Positions 11,657 to 21,727 of a stretch of 64,000 nucleotides of DNA are shown here, one piece after another; positions within the stretch are counted from its first letter, which is position 1; every line of letters starts with the position of its first letter. Position numbers and translations under genes: made by a program. The notes below the pieces were generated by a model that had not been told where the DNA came from, ran no database searches, and saw nothing but the letters and a program-made list of their open reading frames with translations. The stretch is from Proales similis (Eukaryota > Rotifera > Eurotatoria > Ploima > Proalidae), in assembly GCA_019059635.1 (NCBI GenBank), contig JAGVRJ010000003.1:2790001-2854000 (forward strand). Reading direction: 5' to 3'.

Positions 11657-14341
11657 ATGAACCCGATCAAGCGAACGGTGAAGGAGAATCTCAGTCGATG
11701 GGACGAGCTGAGCACTCTTGACGAACGTCAAATAAGAAGCATCGGCTATTTGGCCGAGCTGAAGCAGTCATTTTTGGACGAAGGTGAGCCCGAAAGGGAC
11801 GAGCCAGGCTCACACGAACGGCAGCAAGAGGCAGCCGACGAGAGGGACTTTTCGCTTCGTCTCAACGAGCAAATAAACGCCACGCTGTACGAGCTGGAAG
11901 CGAGCGATCTGGAGGAGGCGCGTGTTGAGGCCTATTTGAGCTTTCTGCGGCGAAATCTGACCAAAAGCCAAGAGCTGAGCGAGCTGGTCGACAAATCGAT
12001 TGAGTACCTGGACACGCTCGATTTGAACTACTCGAATGTGTCGAAGAAGACCAACTCGCTTCACGAGGCTTGTGAGCAGCTCCTCAGCGACCAGGTAATG
12101 CGCGCCGAATCAAATGTTCGATGTGTAGTGCCGCTTTGAGCTGATTTTAAATCAAAGACCAAGCTGACGAACGCTTCTTTTCTTCTCACTCGTCGTCTCG
12201 CCTATTTCACGGACATTGATGTCTACATTCAAAAGCTGAGCTCGCCAACTCTGGAGACAAACTGCGAGTACATAATTCCGATGCTGAGTCGCATAGACGA
12301 ATGCCTGGCCTACATAAAATCGAACGTAAGCCGATGCCAGGCCGCTGTCTCTTGGCGCATGTCTCATTTGACAGACGAAGGACTCGTTCAAGGAGGCGGA
12401 AAGGTACAAGCTGCTGGGCATGCAGGTGCTTAGAAAGGCGCTGCATGTGGTAAAGAGCTACACGCTCAACTGGCTGCAGTCGGTCAGCGCGTCTATTCTG
12501 CAAATGCTGCGCGAGAGTCCGAACAAATCAACGCTGCGCTTCTCGGCAGAGAACTCTTACACTCTGCTCTACTCCAAGTTCAAGCTGAACTCGAGCCGAG
12601 TGCGCACACTCATGGAACAGCTCGAGAAACGAATCGGCCTCACCGAGCTGATCGACTACGAGCAGACACTAGCCGAGTGTGTGCAATGCTACATTCAGCA
12701 GCGGCGCATGTTCATCATCAACCCGCTGTGTCTGGCCATCGACGACAAACTCGGTCAACACAAGGGCGACATCTGCAGTCTGGTAGGCGTCCTTCTGCCA
12801 GTTCAGGCGGCCTCGGCTTTACTCAGCTTGAGCAGGTTCGCGGCTGTTGCTCTCTCATTCTGCACGTCTGCCAAGATGAGAAGCAGTTGTACGCCAATTT
12901 CTTCAGTCAAAACAGCACCTTGTTCGAGTATGTCCAACTTGTTCTGAGCGCTCGCTTTTTTCCAACTTGACCTTGCAACCGATATCAGGCAATTCCAGGA
13001 CGAGCTGTGCATTCAGCTCTACGATCGAATCAGACCGGTCATAATCAACGTGGTTCACATTGAAACCTTGTCCGAGCTTTGCGCCATTCTCAAAGCCGAA
13101 ATACAGGCAAACAGCAGTAAGGCCGACAATGGTAAGCGAGCGACACGGACAGCCATGATGGCAGCGAGTGATGAGCATTTCATTGTAGAGCAAACGGCCG
13201 CGTTCGAAGGCATTTGCGCTCAAATGCTCGAAGATGTTCAGGAACGACTCGCTTATCGAGCGCAGATCTACATCGGCGAGCAAATTCTCAAGTTCAATCC
13301 GCTGCCCGGCGATTTGAACTATCCGGACAAGCTCGAGCTGATGGAGAAGATCAGCGCCGAGATCGCGCTCGCCAATCCCGAGTCGACGTCCGGACCAGCA
13401 GCCAGTCCGGCCGATGTGCACGGAATGTGGTATCCGACGCTCAAGCGAACGCTCTTGCTTCTCTCACGACTCTACCGTTGTCTGGACGTAAGCGATTAAA
13501 AGCTGCCTTGTGTTCGCTTCAATTTGCTCATTGAGAGACGAAAATAGAAAAAAATCTTCGAAGGCCTGGCACAAGAAGCATTGACCGTGTGCGTCATCTC
13601 GCTGATTCGAGCGAGCGAAATGATCAGACAAAACAAAGCCAGGGACGACGACGCGAGTCTGTTCCTCATCAAGCATTTGCTGATCCTGCGCGAGCAGATT
13701 GCGCCGTTCAACAACGACTTTAGCGTAGTGGAAGTGTCGCTTGACTTTAGCAAGATAAAAGAGGCCGCGTTCGGCATATTCAATCGACGCGGGCAATTGT
13801 TTCAGTTTGGCGCGGAGAACGCGTTCCTCGACCTGCTGCTAAACGGCACGCTGGAAGCCAAGGAGAACCTGGTCGACTCCAAGCGAGAGGTCGATCAGGA
13901 GCTGAAGAAAAGCTGCGAAAAGTACATTGAGAGCTGCTGCACTCAACTGTTCGGCTCAGTCTCTCAGCTGCTAGTTCAGCTTCAAGCGCATTCGAATGGC
14001 GCCGACCTGAAGAAGCAGCAGTTCGCCAAGGCGCAGAGCATGCATGATTTGTTCGCGGCCAACTACAAGCATGTGAAGAGCAAGCTGCCGCTAATAAAGC
14101 GCTCGCTCGAGCTCTACCTCGCCAATAAAGACGTCGAGTCAGTGATGCTCAAACGCATCAAGGTAAGAAACGAGTCTCGGTAATTTCGGTCCGAGTTTAA
14201 CTGAATGCCATTTAGACCCAAATGCAAGACACCTATCAACGAGTGAAGGCCATCATCGACAGACACTACGACGAGGAAGAGCTGCTCATAATCGCCTGTC
14301 CCTCCGCCGAGCAGATCAGTCTCTGGATAATAAACGCATGA
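11657..14341 (+). CDS. COG3: Conserved oligomeric Golgi complex subunit 3
   Basis: COG3 (Sec34) belongs to lobe A of the COG tethering complex, which directs retrograde intra-Golgi vesicles. Eight exons: 11657-12094, 12158-12325, 12375-12782, 12836-12927, 12989-13131, 13189-13487, 13548-14162 and 14216-14341; 762 residues, slightly shorter than the human protein (828). Landmarks: TNSLHEACEQLL at the end of exon 1, KSYTLNWLQ, ILHVCQDEKQLY, HIETLSELCAILK, MLEDVQERLAYR, HGMWYPTLKRTL, FLIKHLLILREQIAPF and a C-terminus with IIACPSAEQ. The poorly conserved N-terminus is shortened. AATAAA at 14433-14438. All phases agree. Confidence 0.95.
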
Positions 14342-14675
14342 GCCATTCCATTCTTTAGAGACACCCTCGTCGTCGTAATGGGCGTCTTTTATTTTTAATT
14401 TATTTAAAAACAACAAGAATTGATTTTTGCCAAATAAATTCGACTCGAGTAATGAGTGCAGCAGACGAGGCGCCCTCGTGAGCATCGATCTGCATTTAAA
14501 ACTATTCGACGACGCGTGTAAAAACGTCACATGCTCGCGGCTTGCTGGTTTACGGCCGAGTAGAAGAGCAGTTCAAACTTATCCACATTTCTCTCAGTCG
14601 AAAGAGTGCATTCGAGAGGAGTGAATAGACATTGAGAGAGGACCAGTGAATCAACATTTAGCGTCGAGCGAGAGA
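14342..14675. other. Spacer: COG3 3' UTR and HIBCH 5' region
   Basis: AATAAA at 14433-14438. A pyrimidine-rich stretch ending in CTCTCAG at about 14590-14597, some 80 nt before the HIBCH ATG, could be a 5' UTR splice acceptor. No gene seen. Confidence 0.4.
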
Positions 14676-15794
14676 ATGATGCGTTTCGAGCCGATAAAGC
14701 AGTTTGTGAGATCAGCCATGTCAGCGAGCACAGCCAGTGAAGTCTATGCAGAGCAGCGCAACAGAGTGGGCTACATCTTGCTGAATAGGGCGAAACAATT
14801 GAACGCGCTCAACTTGAACATGGTCGAGTCGATGCACAAACAGATCGAACTCTACGAGCAGGACAGCAGCGTAGACGCGATTCTGGTCAAGAGCGCGACT
14901 GAGGGCATGTACTGCGCCGGCGGCGATGTGAAGACAATTCGCACGTTGGCGAGCAGCGGAAAACGTCACGAGGCGCTCAAGTTCTTCAATCGAGAGTACA
15001 AACTCAACTACAAGATCGCCACTTGCAAGAAGCCCTACATTGCTCTGATCGACGGCGTGACCATGGGCGGCGGCGTGGGCATATCAGTGCACGGCAACTA
15101 TCGCCTGGCCACCGAACGCACCGTGTTCGCCATGCCCGAGACGGCCATCGGCTTCTTCGCCGACGTCGGCGGCTCCTACTTTCTGTCCAGACTCAGAGAC
15201 CACCTCGGCATCTTCCTAGTCTTGACCGGTCACCGCCTCAAAGGGCCTGACGTGCTACGCACCGGCGTGGCCACTCACTATTTGCCAAGCTCGCGCGTTT
15301 CCCAGCTCGAGTCGAGTCTTTGCAACGCCGATCGTCTCGACCCGGCCACACTCAATCGGGTGATGGACGAGAACTGCGACAAAGTCGAAGGAGAGTTCGA
15401 CACCACAAAGATAAAGCAGATATTCTCGGCCGAGTCGCTCGAGCAGATAATCGATCGATTGAAACAGGACGGCTCAGAATGGTCTGAGAAGCAGCTCGCT
15501 CAGTTTAATAAAATGAGCCCGTTCTCACTCAAACTGGCGGTTGAACAGTTGAAACGTGGCGCCAACATGGATCTAGCCCAATGCCTCGAGATGGAGTATC
15601 GACTCTGTCATCGATTTGTTCGCGACAACGATTTCTCCGAGGGAGTCAGGGCCCTGCTCGTAGATCGGGACCAAAAGCCCATCTGGAAGCCGAGCCAAGT
15701 CAAAGAGGTCACCGCACAAATGATCGCCGAGTATTTCGAGCCCAAGGGCGACGACGAGCATCTTCAACTCGATCCTCAACGCAGCAAAATCTGA
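14676..15794 (+). CDS. HIBCH: 3-hydroxyisobutyryl-CoA hydrolase, mitochondrial
   Basis: Valine catabolism: hydrolyses 3-hydroxyisobutyryl-CoA in the mitochondrial matrix. Intronless, 372 residues from the first ATG of the frame (the frame is open 10 codons further upstream without an ATG), close to the human 386. Crotonase fold signatures are clear: LLNRAKQLNALNLNM, the oxyanion-hole segment GMYCAGGDV, and TMGGGVGISVHG. The catalytic Glu and Asp lie in MPETAIGFFADVGG. Later family motifs include QDGSEW, INKMSPFSLKLA-like FNKMSPFSLKL, and EGVRALLVDRDQKPIWKP. The N-terminus is basic and Ser/Ala-rich, a plausible targeting peptide. AATAAA at 15815-15820. Confidence 0.96.
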   Translation: MMRFEPIKQFVRSAMSASTASEVYAEQRNRVGYILLNRAKQLNALNLNMVESMHKQIELYEQDSSVDAILVKSATEGMYCAGGDVKTIRTLASSGKRHEALKFFNREYKLNYKIATCKKPYIALIDGVTMGGGVGISVHGNYRLATERTVFAMPETAIGFFADVGGSYFLSRLRDHLGIFLVLTGHRLKGPDVLRTGVATHYLPSSRVSQLESSLCNADRLDPATLNRVMDENCDKVEGEFDTTKIKQIFSAESLEQIIDRLKQDGSEWSEKQLAQFNKMSPFSLKLAVEQLKRGANMDLAQCLEMEYRLCHRFVRDNDFSEGVRALLVDRDQKPIWKPSQVKEVTAQMIAEYFEPKGDDEHLQLDPQRSKI

Positions 15795-16037
15795 AACCTC
15801 ACTCTTCGCCTTTGAATAAAACACCTTCAAGTGATGACACAGTTTGAGCCGGCTGGACAGGGCACAGAGTCAACAACTGTCTCAGCGATTGAGGGAGCAG
15901 AGTGCGCGGGAGGGAAAATGGTTTAAGAGAATTGGGGGACCGCGACTATTGAACGCTCGTTGCATTCTTATCCGAGCAAAAGTATCGTTTCCTTCTCTTT
16001 TTTGCAAGTTGACGTTTATTCATCGGAAGAGACGAGA

Positions 16038-17420
16038 ATGAGCGCGAGTGAAGAGGCGGCTGCTTCAAAAGCAAATGCGACCCAAACCGGCGTGAACTTT
16101 ACGGAAAGCGACAACGAGAGCGAAGAAGAGTTTGAGTTGTGGCATTCGCGGCCTTCGGTTTGGCTCGACGATGAACGAATGAAAGCGCTGTTCGCGCCGT
16201 TCAGAAGCCGCGAGTTGAATCCGCTTCATTATGAGAACAAACTTTCATTCTGGACCGAGACCATATTGGCCTATTGCAAAGAGAAGCGCCTGATCCACTT
16301 TGACCGCGAATATCTCGAGGCCTGCTTCATTCGCAAAAAGTGCAGTCCGAAATGCTTGCAAGTGGTTCTCGACCAGATGAGAGCAGACGGCCTCGTGATG
16401 ACCAGAGACGATGCGCTCAATAGTCAGAACGGCATGATACGCGATGTGATCAACAGATTCGTGTGGAATCCGCTGAGCAAAACTGTCTCCTACTGGAGAG
16501 GCGACAACCAAGCCTCGCCGTCAAAATCAAGTTCCACTCCGCAGTTTTCAGTCACTGGCTCGTCGAGGCAGACGTTTGTGGTGAAGGAGCTGCTGGAGAA
16601 GGAGAGCGTCGAGCTGCTGGCCATTCTACGAGCGAGTGCCATTCATCCGAACGTGGACTGCCTCATCTCGTTTGAAAACTTGAAGGAACTGGTCGGAGAG
16701 AATCCGCTCGCTCGGGAACTCGACCTCTTGCTTGAATATTTGAGCGCCAAAAAAGCCCTTTTGGTCACTGAAATTGAATCAGAGAGAGCAGTCAAATTTG
16801 CGACCAAATGCAACGAACCGGTCGAAAGCGTGAACGAAGTGGAGCTTTCCTATTTTCAACTTCGACGAGTCGAACGCAGCATAGAAAGTGAAATCGAACG
16901 CTTAAACGAAGAGATTGAAGCACTGGGGCGACAAGCCAAGCAGTTGGTGGTCGAAAAGAATCGAACAGGAGCGCTGCGAGTCCTTCGCCGAAAGAAAATG
17001 GTTGAGGCCAAAGTGGAGAAGCGAGAAGCAGTGCTGAATAACGTGCAATCAACGCTGGCCAGCATTCAACAGGCAGAAATGAACCGATTAACTGTGGACG
17101 CGTTCGGCCAGAGTTTGGCCGCTTTGAAAAAAGCCAACAAAGAGCAAGATGCAAAGATGGACGAGACGCTCAACGATTTGAGCGTATTTGTAGAGACAAA
17201 CAAAGAGATTCAGGACGCTTTGGCCGGACCATGCGCAGAAGATGACCGTGAACTGGAACAGGAGCTCAAAGCGTTGTATGACGACGAGTCTGTCAAATCG
17301 AGCCGGGATGCGTTTTCTGCCCAAGAACTTCTGGCTCAGTTGCCGGAGATTCCAACTAATCGCCCAACAAACCGTGCAAAAAGAGCAAATGAGAATGGCG
17401 ACTTGGCGCAATTGAATTGA
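16038..17420 (+). CDS. CHMP7: Charged multivesicular body protein 7
   Basis: CHMP7 is the ESCRT-II/ESCRT-III hybrid that starts nuclear-envelope resealing and helps endosomal sorting. Intronless, 460 residues from the ATG at 16038 (the open frame extends 26 codons upstream but lacks an earlier ATG). The N-terminal half has the winged-helix region (FWTETILAYCKEKRLIHFD, IRKKCSPKCLQVVLDQM), and the C-terminal half is a charged helical Snf7 domain (ERLNEEIEALGRQAKQLVVE, NRTGALRVLRRKKMVEAKVE). A MIM-like acidic helix follows (DRELEQELKALYDD). A strong pyrimidine tract ending TTTTGCAAG lies about 30 nt before the ATG and may be a 5' UTR splice acceptor. No clear AATAAA downstream. Confidence 0.9.
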   Translation: MSASEEAAASKANATQTGVNFTESDNESEEEFELWHSRPSVWLDDERMKALFAPFRSRELNPLHYENKLSFWTETILAYCKEKRLIHFDREYLEACFIRKKCSPKCLQVVLDQMRADGLVMTRDDALNSQNGMIRDVINRFVWNPLSKTVSYWRGDNQASPSKSSSTPQFSVTGSSRQTFVVKELLEKESVELLAILRASAIHPNVDCLISFENLKELVGENPLARELDLLLEYLSAKKALLVTEIESERAVKFATKCNEPVESVNEVELSYFQLRRVERSIESEIERLNEEIEALGRQAKQLVVEKNRTGALRVLRRKKMVEAKVEKREAVLNNVQSTLASIQQAEMNRLTVDAFGQSLAALKKANKEQDAKMDETLNDLSVFVETNKEIQDALAGPCAEDDRELEQELKALYDDESVKSSRDAFSAQELLAQLPEIPTNRPTNRAKRANENGDLAQLN

Positions 17421-17742
17421 AGCAATCAATTTAATTCTGGTCAAAAGACAGCTCCTTTCCAGCTTTTTACACTTCGCTTCTTTGCTTACAATTTCCACGC
17501 TTCCTTTCCTCTTATTCTTACTCTTATTCTGTTCAGCTGGCATCTAAGAACCTGGTTGGTTTGCTTATTCTTTATTTGTATAAAAAAAGACAAATGTTCT
17601 TGAAGACTAGCTATGAAAGGATAAAGTTAATCAGGCAGGTGCTGATTACTTTATTAACTCAATTTTAATGAAACTACTGATTACGAGCGAGGGTTTCAAG
17701 GCTAGGGACAAGCTAAGACCTACTGGCAAATATTGAAATGAT
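17421..17742. other. Convergent spacer CHMP7 / vWA gene A
   Basis: Tail-to-tail region. Minus-strand AATAAA signals (TTTATT on the plus strand at 17650-17655 and near 17570) fit the vWA gene. No gene seen. Confidence 0.45.
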
Positions 17743-20106
17743 TCACATTGCCTGTTTAGAACCGAAACTAAAACTTGCAGCTGTAGCTGAACCAATAAGA
17801 ATATTAGAAGGACGGCTTGTTGTGGCATCAGATTCAACCTTATTCATTTCACCTGGTTGGTCCAAGTGGCTGCTCGTTGACTCGAGGAACAGCGTGCAGA
17901 AGAAGCCGCTCTGCTCCAAACTGGTGCGGCCTGATGCATTCTGCAAAAAGAACGAGTCCCGCTCGTAGGCAAGGCTCAGCTCCTCTGCTTTTCCTTCCTC
18001 AACAAGCTCGAGATCGAGGCGCTTGATTTCCTTTTCGGACAGCCAGACGCCGCTTCTTGATTTGTCAAGCGCAACTTTGACAGCCTGCAGAGCACAGTTG
18101 AAAATCTGGTTCTCCACAAACAGATAGTTGATGGTGCAGTCGCAATACTCGATGGAGAGGCGAGCCTTGGCTTCCACAGGCACCTTTCTGTCCGACTGCC
18201 GGCGCAGCAGCCGCAGAAAGGATATGAATCCAAAGTGTCGAGAGGACAGGCGATCCATGAGCTGCTCAGCGATTGCCTTGTACCTGCGTGGCACCAAGCT
18301 GTCCATCTCCTCAACCAAGTCCTCGTAAGCTTGATTGAGAACCGGATCAGGAAAGAGACCAGGAAGTGGGTGCGGTGACTGATCCAGTTCCCAGTTTTCA
18401 ATGGCTTCGTCGTTTTCGCAACTGTTTGCTAAATATGACACACAACCATTTTCTTGCGGCAAAGAAAATTCAGTAGAAAACGAACTCCGAGATACTGATT
18501 TGACGGTGCCCGAATAGCCTGAATTCGTTTCTATTAAATTGCTGAAGGGTTTCTCTGAAGCTTCAATTCGAGAATCCTGAAGGTTTTCTGGTGTGAGTAT
18601 TACAGAATTCATTAATTTACCTAAAAAGACAATTTGCTGATCGTCTAACTTTGATTCTTTCCGAACTATTTCTCTTGTTTTTTCCAGAACATCTGATGCG
18701 GTGACGAGCCCGCAAGTTTTAAGTTTGTCATACCAATCCAGACAGTCTCTTGTTGCCTGATCACCTTTTTTTACCAATCTCAGGTAGCTCAGCTCGCCAA
18801 CCGCGTATTGGTCTATAATCTCGGGTCTTTCTAGCCTGAACTCTTCTGTTGTTAAACTTTGCCTGCTGAAGGTCAATGGCTGCGTTATGCAAATGGTGCG
18901 GTCTGAGAGCTCAAGCTGCACCTGCAGCCAATAGCCTATGCTGTCTTGTCCGTCTTTTGTTGGTTTGATGAGAACAAAGCAGGGATTGTTGTTCAAATCG
19001 ATATCCCGCAGTTCCAACTTGGAAGTGCTATCAAACACATTCGACTCGTACACGCATCGCAGTTCAAATGCACTCGGGTCGATCATCACGGTCACATTGG
19101 CTCTCCTTGATTCTGTTCGCAATTCCACCTCACGCTGCACGTACTCGACAAACGAATTACCGAGCTCATCTGTTCCGTCGATTATCCTTCCTCCAGTCTT
19201 GCTGGCGAGGATGCTGAACTTTTCCAGGTTGCAGTTGTCTAGGCGGTTGATGAACACCTTGGTCTTCTTCTCCTTGGCGTATTCGGCCAGTCGATCATAG
19301 AATGAGCCTGAATAGCCGGGAACGGTGTCCGAGTCTCCTGTTACACCATCGGTGCACAGCACCACCATTGAATGAGGCTCAAGCGAGGCCATCAGAATGG
19401 ACTGGGACAGAGCCCCGTTCATATAAGTTGAGCCTAAGCTTCTCACGCTATCAAGGAATTCAATTGTCTCATCGAAGCAGTCCTCAATGCTCGCATGTTT
19501 ATCAACGTGCTGGTTGAAGATTGAGTTTCTATTGCTTTTGTTATGCTCGAATTGTTCTGCTTCGAGTGTGCGGTGAGTCGCCCAAACCCTGTTGACTTGG
19601 TCGAAAAAGTGATAGGCACCGGAGCATGAAAAAGTAGCAAAGATAACTTTGGTCTTTGGCGATTTCGTTTTCAGCAGCGTCAGAATGTCGATGATTCTCA
19701 TTTTAAGGAAATTAAGTCTCGTTTCTGAGCAACTGCCGGACACATGATAATCCATGCTCCCTGAAACGTCGAGGCAAAAAACAAGAATGGGAACATGTTT
19801 TTGCTCAACAACTTGGATCTGATGAAACTTTTGGAATTTGACTTTAGGCCCACTCAGGCTGCCATGGCTGGACACTTGATTTGTTCGCTTACAATTTTCA
19901 CATTCCCAAATAGCCTGATCATTGACAATCGAGAGATAATTGGCTACAAATCCACACGCGCATTTGATCATCCGCTCAAATGGCACCTCTTGAAGGCCTT
20001 GAAGGTCTGTCAACTGTTTAAAGTTGAGCTTAAGTACGTTTGGCCCGATATACCGACCGCAGTCTATACTCTGATCAGCGATCACTTGGGAATGCGAGAA
20101 TTCCAT
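17743..20106 (-). CDS. vWA-domain protein with N-terminal zinc ribbon (copy A)
   Basis: Intronless, 787 residues. The N-terminus has a four-cysteine zinc-ribbon pattern (C49, C51, C69, C72; KCACGF and WECENCKR). Next comes a von Willebrand A domain with an intact MIDAS: DVSGS at 113-117, Thr in GSTYMNGALS and Asp in LCTDG. A beta-rich stretch (about 350-440), a low-complexity linker (about 440-600) and a C-terminal domain (about 610-760) follow. The order zinc ribbon, vWA, beta-sandwich resembles Sec23/Sec24, but those lack a MIDAS, so this is a layout analogy only. No signal peptide or membrane segment, so probably cytosolic. It forms an inverted pair with copy B (21566-23794); the first 54 codons and promoter are near-identical. 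Function unknown. Confidence 0.85.
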   Translation of the reverse strand: MEFSHSQVIADQSIDCGRYIGPNVLKLNFKQLTDLQGLQEVPFERMIKCACGFVANYLSIVNDQAIWECENCKRTNQVSSHGSLSGPKVKFQKFHQIQVVEQKHVPILVFCLDVSGSMDYHVSGSCSETRLNFLKMRIIDILTLLKTKSPKTKVIFATFSCSGAYHFFDQVNRVWATHRTLEAEQFEHNKSNRNSIFNQHVDKHASIEDCFDETIEFLDSVRSLGSTYMNGALSQSILMASLEPHSMVVLCTDGVTGDSDTVPGYSGSFYDRLAEYAKEKKTKVFINRLDNCNLEKFSILASKTGGRIIDGTDELGNSFVEYVQREVELRTESRRANVTVMIDPSAFELRCVYESNVFDSTSKLELRDIDLNNNPCFVLIKPTKDGQDSIGYWLQVQLELSDRTICITQPLTFSRQSLTTEEFRLERPEIIDQYAVGELSYLRLVKKGDQATRDCLDWYDKLKTCGLVTASDVLEKTREIVRKESKLDDQQIVFLGKLMNSVILTPENLQDSRIEASEKPFSNLIETNSGYSGTVKSVSRSSFSTEFSLPQENGCVSYLANSCENDEAIENWELDQSPHPLPGLFPDPVLNQAYEDLVEEMDSLVPRRYKAIAEQLMDRLSSRHFGFISFLRLLRRQSDRKVPVEAKARLSIEYCDCTINYLFVENQIFNCALQAVKVALDKSRSGVWLSEKEIKRLDLELVEEGKAEELSLAYERDSFFLQNASGRTSLEQSGFFCTLFLESTSSHLDQPGEMNKVESDATTSRPSNILIGSATAASFSFGSKQAM
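17765..18331. repeat. 567-bp segmental duplication, unit 1
   Basis: 3' coding part of vWA copy A. It matches 20267-20833 in the same orientation at a constant offset of 2502 bp, with no gaps and three mismatches noticed by eye, near 17970, 18310 and 18326. Confidence 0.9.
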
Positions 20107-20256
20107 GCGCTAGGGAATTTTGCAAATCTAAGCAAAAGTGAAGAATGTGGAAAATAAAGCGAAGCAAGAGAAGAAAAGACAAGCTATTCGCTTAAAAAGT
20201 TGGCTGCAACTGCATTCCAAGTAAAATCATGTAAAATTTCGTAAGTAAACAGACTA
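19945..20256. repeat. Inverted repeat, left inner arm
   Basis: Promoter, 5' UTR and first 54 codons of vWA copy A. It is the reverse complement of 21416-21727, gap-free around a centre at 20836, with only a few mismatches. Similarity continues outward through both genes as alternating conserved and diverged blocks. Confidence 0.88.
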
Positions 20257-20259
20257 AAA

Positions 20260-20949
20260 CTAAAACAAACTAAAACTTGCAGCTGTAGCTGAACCAATAA
20301 GAATATTAGAAGGACGGCTTGTTGTGGCATCAGATTCAACCTTATTCATTTCACCTGGTTGGTCCAAGTGGCTGCTCGTTGACTCGAGGAACAGCGTGCA
20401 GAAGAAGCCGCTCTGCTCCAAACTGGTGCGGCCTGATGCATTCTGCAAAAAGAACGAGTCCCGCTCGTAGCCAAGGCTCAGCTCCTCTGCTTTTCCTTCC
20501 TCAACAAGCTCGAGATCGAGGCGCTTGATTTCCTTTTCGGACAGCCAGACGCCGCTTCTTGATTTGTCAAGCGCAACTTTGACAGCCTGCAGAGCACAGT
20601 TGAAAATCTGGTTCTCCACAAACAGATAGTTGATGGTGCAGTCGCAATACTCGATGGAGAGGCGAGCCTTGGCTTCCACAGGCACCTTTCTGTCCGACTG
20701 CCGGCGCAGCAGCCGCAGAAAGGATATGAATCCAAAGTGTCGAGAGGACAGGCGATCCATGAGCTGCTCAGCGATTGCCTTGTACCTGCGTGGCACCAAG
20801 CTGTCCATCTCTTCAACCAAGTCCTCGGAAGCTAAAGCTTTCTCGCTTTGGCACTGCTGCCAGCCTGATGATACAATTCGAGTAGCTCGGGCAGTAGTAG
20901 TAGTTACTCCGTAGCCGTGAAAAGACGGGGAGCCAGTTCCCGAATTCAT
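20260..20949 (-). pseudogene. Truncated chimeric vWA copy (C-terminal fragment)
   Basis: An open frame of 229 codons. Its last about 190 codons are almost identical to the C-terminal domain of copy A (one residue difference noticed, LGYERD versus LAYERD), but it lacks the zinc ribbon and vWA domain. The first about 40 codons (MNSGTGSPSFHGYG then a Thr/Ala-rich stretch) have no counterpart in copy A or B. The 3' end st​ops early in new sequence, ending SFSLF instead of SFSFGSKQAM, exactly where the left inverted-repeat arm begins. It may be a dead fragment or a newly made chimeric gene; the intact frame and near-identity show it is young. Confidence 0.7.
20267..20833. repeat. 567-bp segmental duplication, unit 2
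   Basis: Direct copy of 17765-18331 with three mismatches seen. It lies between the two inverted-repeat arms, abutting the end of the left arm at 20256. Confidence 0.9.
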
Positions 20950-21415
20950 CTTATTTTCCGTCTCTTCTTAATAAAAATTTTTCAGAATAAAGAAAATTGG
21001 TCCCAAGTGGAATATTTGGCAAAAAGAGGCGCAAAGCAAGTCGTTTCACTTTAAAAGTTTCTTGCGCAGGTAAGTTGAAATTTATTTAATAAGATTCAAA
21101 AAATCAAGCTTTAGACTAAACGAACATTGCAATTTTCATCGCAGAAATTATTCAGCTAATTTAAGAACAGTTGGATTGCGGCTGCAAGGTTGAATCCTTT
21201 GTGAAATTTCGCCGACGCTACGGGAATCGTTTGCTTATTTGCATTTGCTGCTTAAAACAACCTTGGATACCTGCAGTCAGCCCAAGGCTGCAATATATCG
21301 GAAAACTCAAAAGCCATGAATTTTCGAACGCTTTGATAGCTCAAGCGTCACCTCTATCGATTTACTCGACTTTAAATGAACAGTCGCAGAACGTGAGCGG
21401 CATAATTTCATCACG
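20950..21415. other. Unique spacer of the inverted repeat
   Basis: AT-rich sequence between the truncated copy and the right arm. No open frame of substance other than a 105-codon one without family resemblance, and no match to the arms. It may hold the promoter of the truncated frame. Confidence 0.4.
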
Positions 21416-21727
21416 TAGTCTGTTTACTTACGAAATTTTACATGATTTTACTTGGAATGCAGTTGCAGCCAACTTTTTAAGCGAATAGCTTGTCTTTTCT
21501 TCTCTTGCTTCGCTTTATTTTCCACATTCTTCACTTTTGCTTAGATTTGCAAAATTCCCTAGCGCATGGAATTCTCGAATTCCCAAGTGATCGCAGATCA
21601 GAGTATAGACTGCGGTCGGTACATCGGGCCAAACGTACTTAAGCTCAACTTTAAACAGTTGACAGACCTTCAAGGCCTTCAAGAAGTGCCATTTGAGCGG
21701 ATGATCAAATGCGCGTGTGGATTTGTA
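21416..21727. repeat. Inverted repeat, right inner arm
   Basis: Promoter, 5' UTR and first 54 codons of vWA copy B; reverse complement of 19945-20256. Both ATGs (20106 and 21566) are symmetric about 20836. Confidence 0.88.

Noticed and set aside
12783-12801. A 19-bp GT...AG segment in COG3 that looks like a tiny intron
   Set aside because: Too short, and the true acceptor at 12835 restores the conserved LVRG..CSLILHVCQDE sequence.
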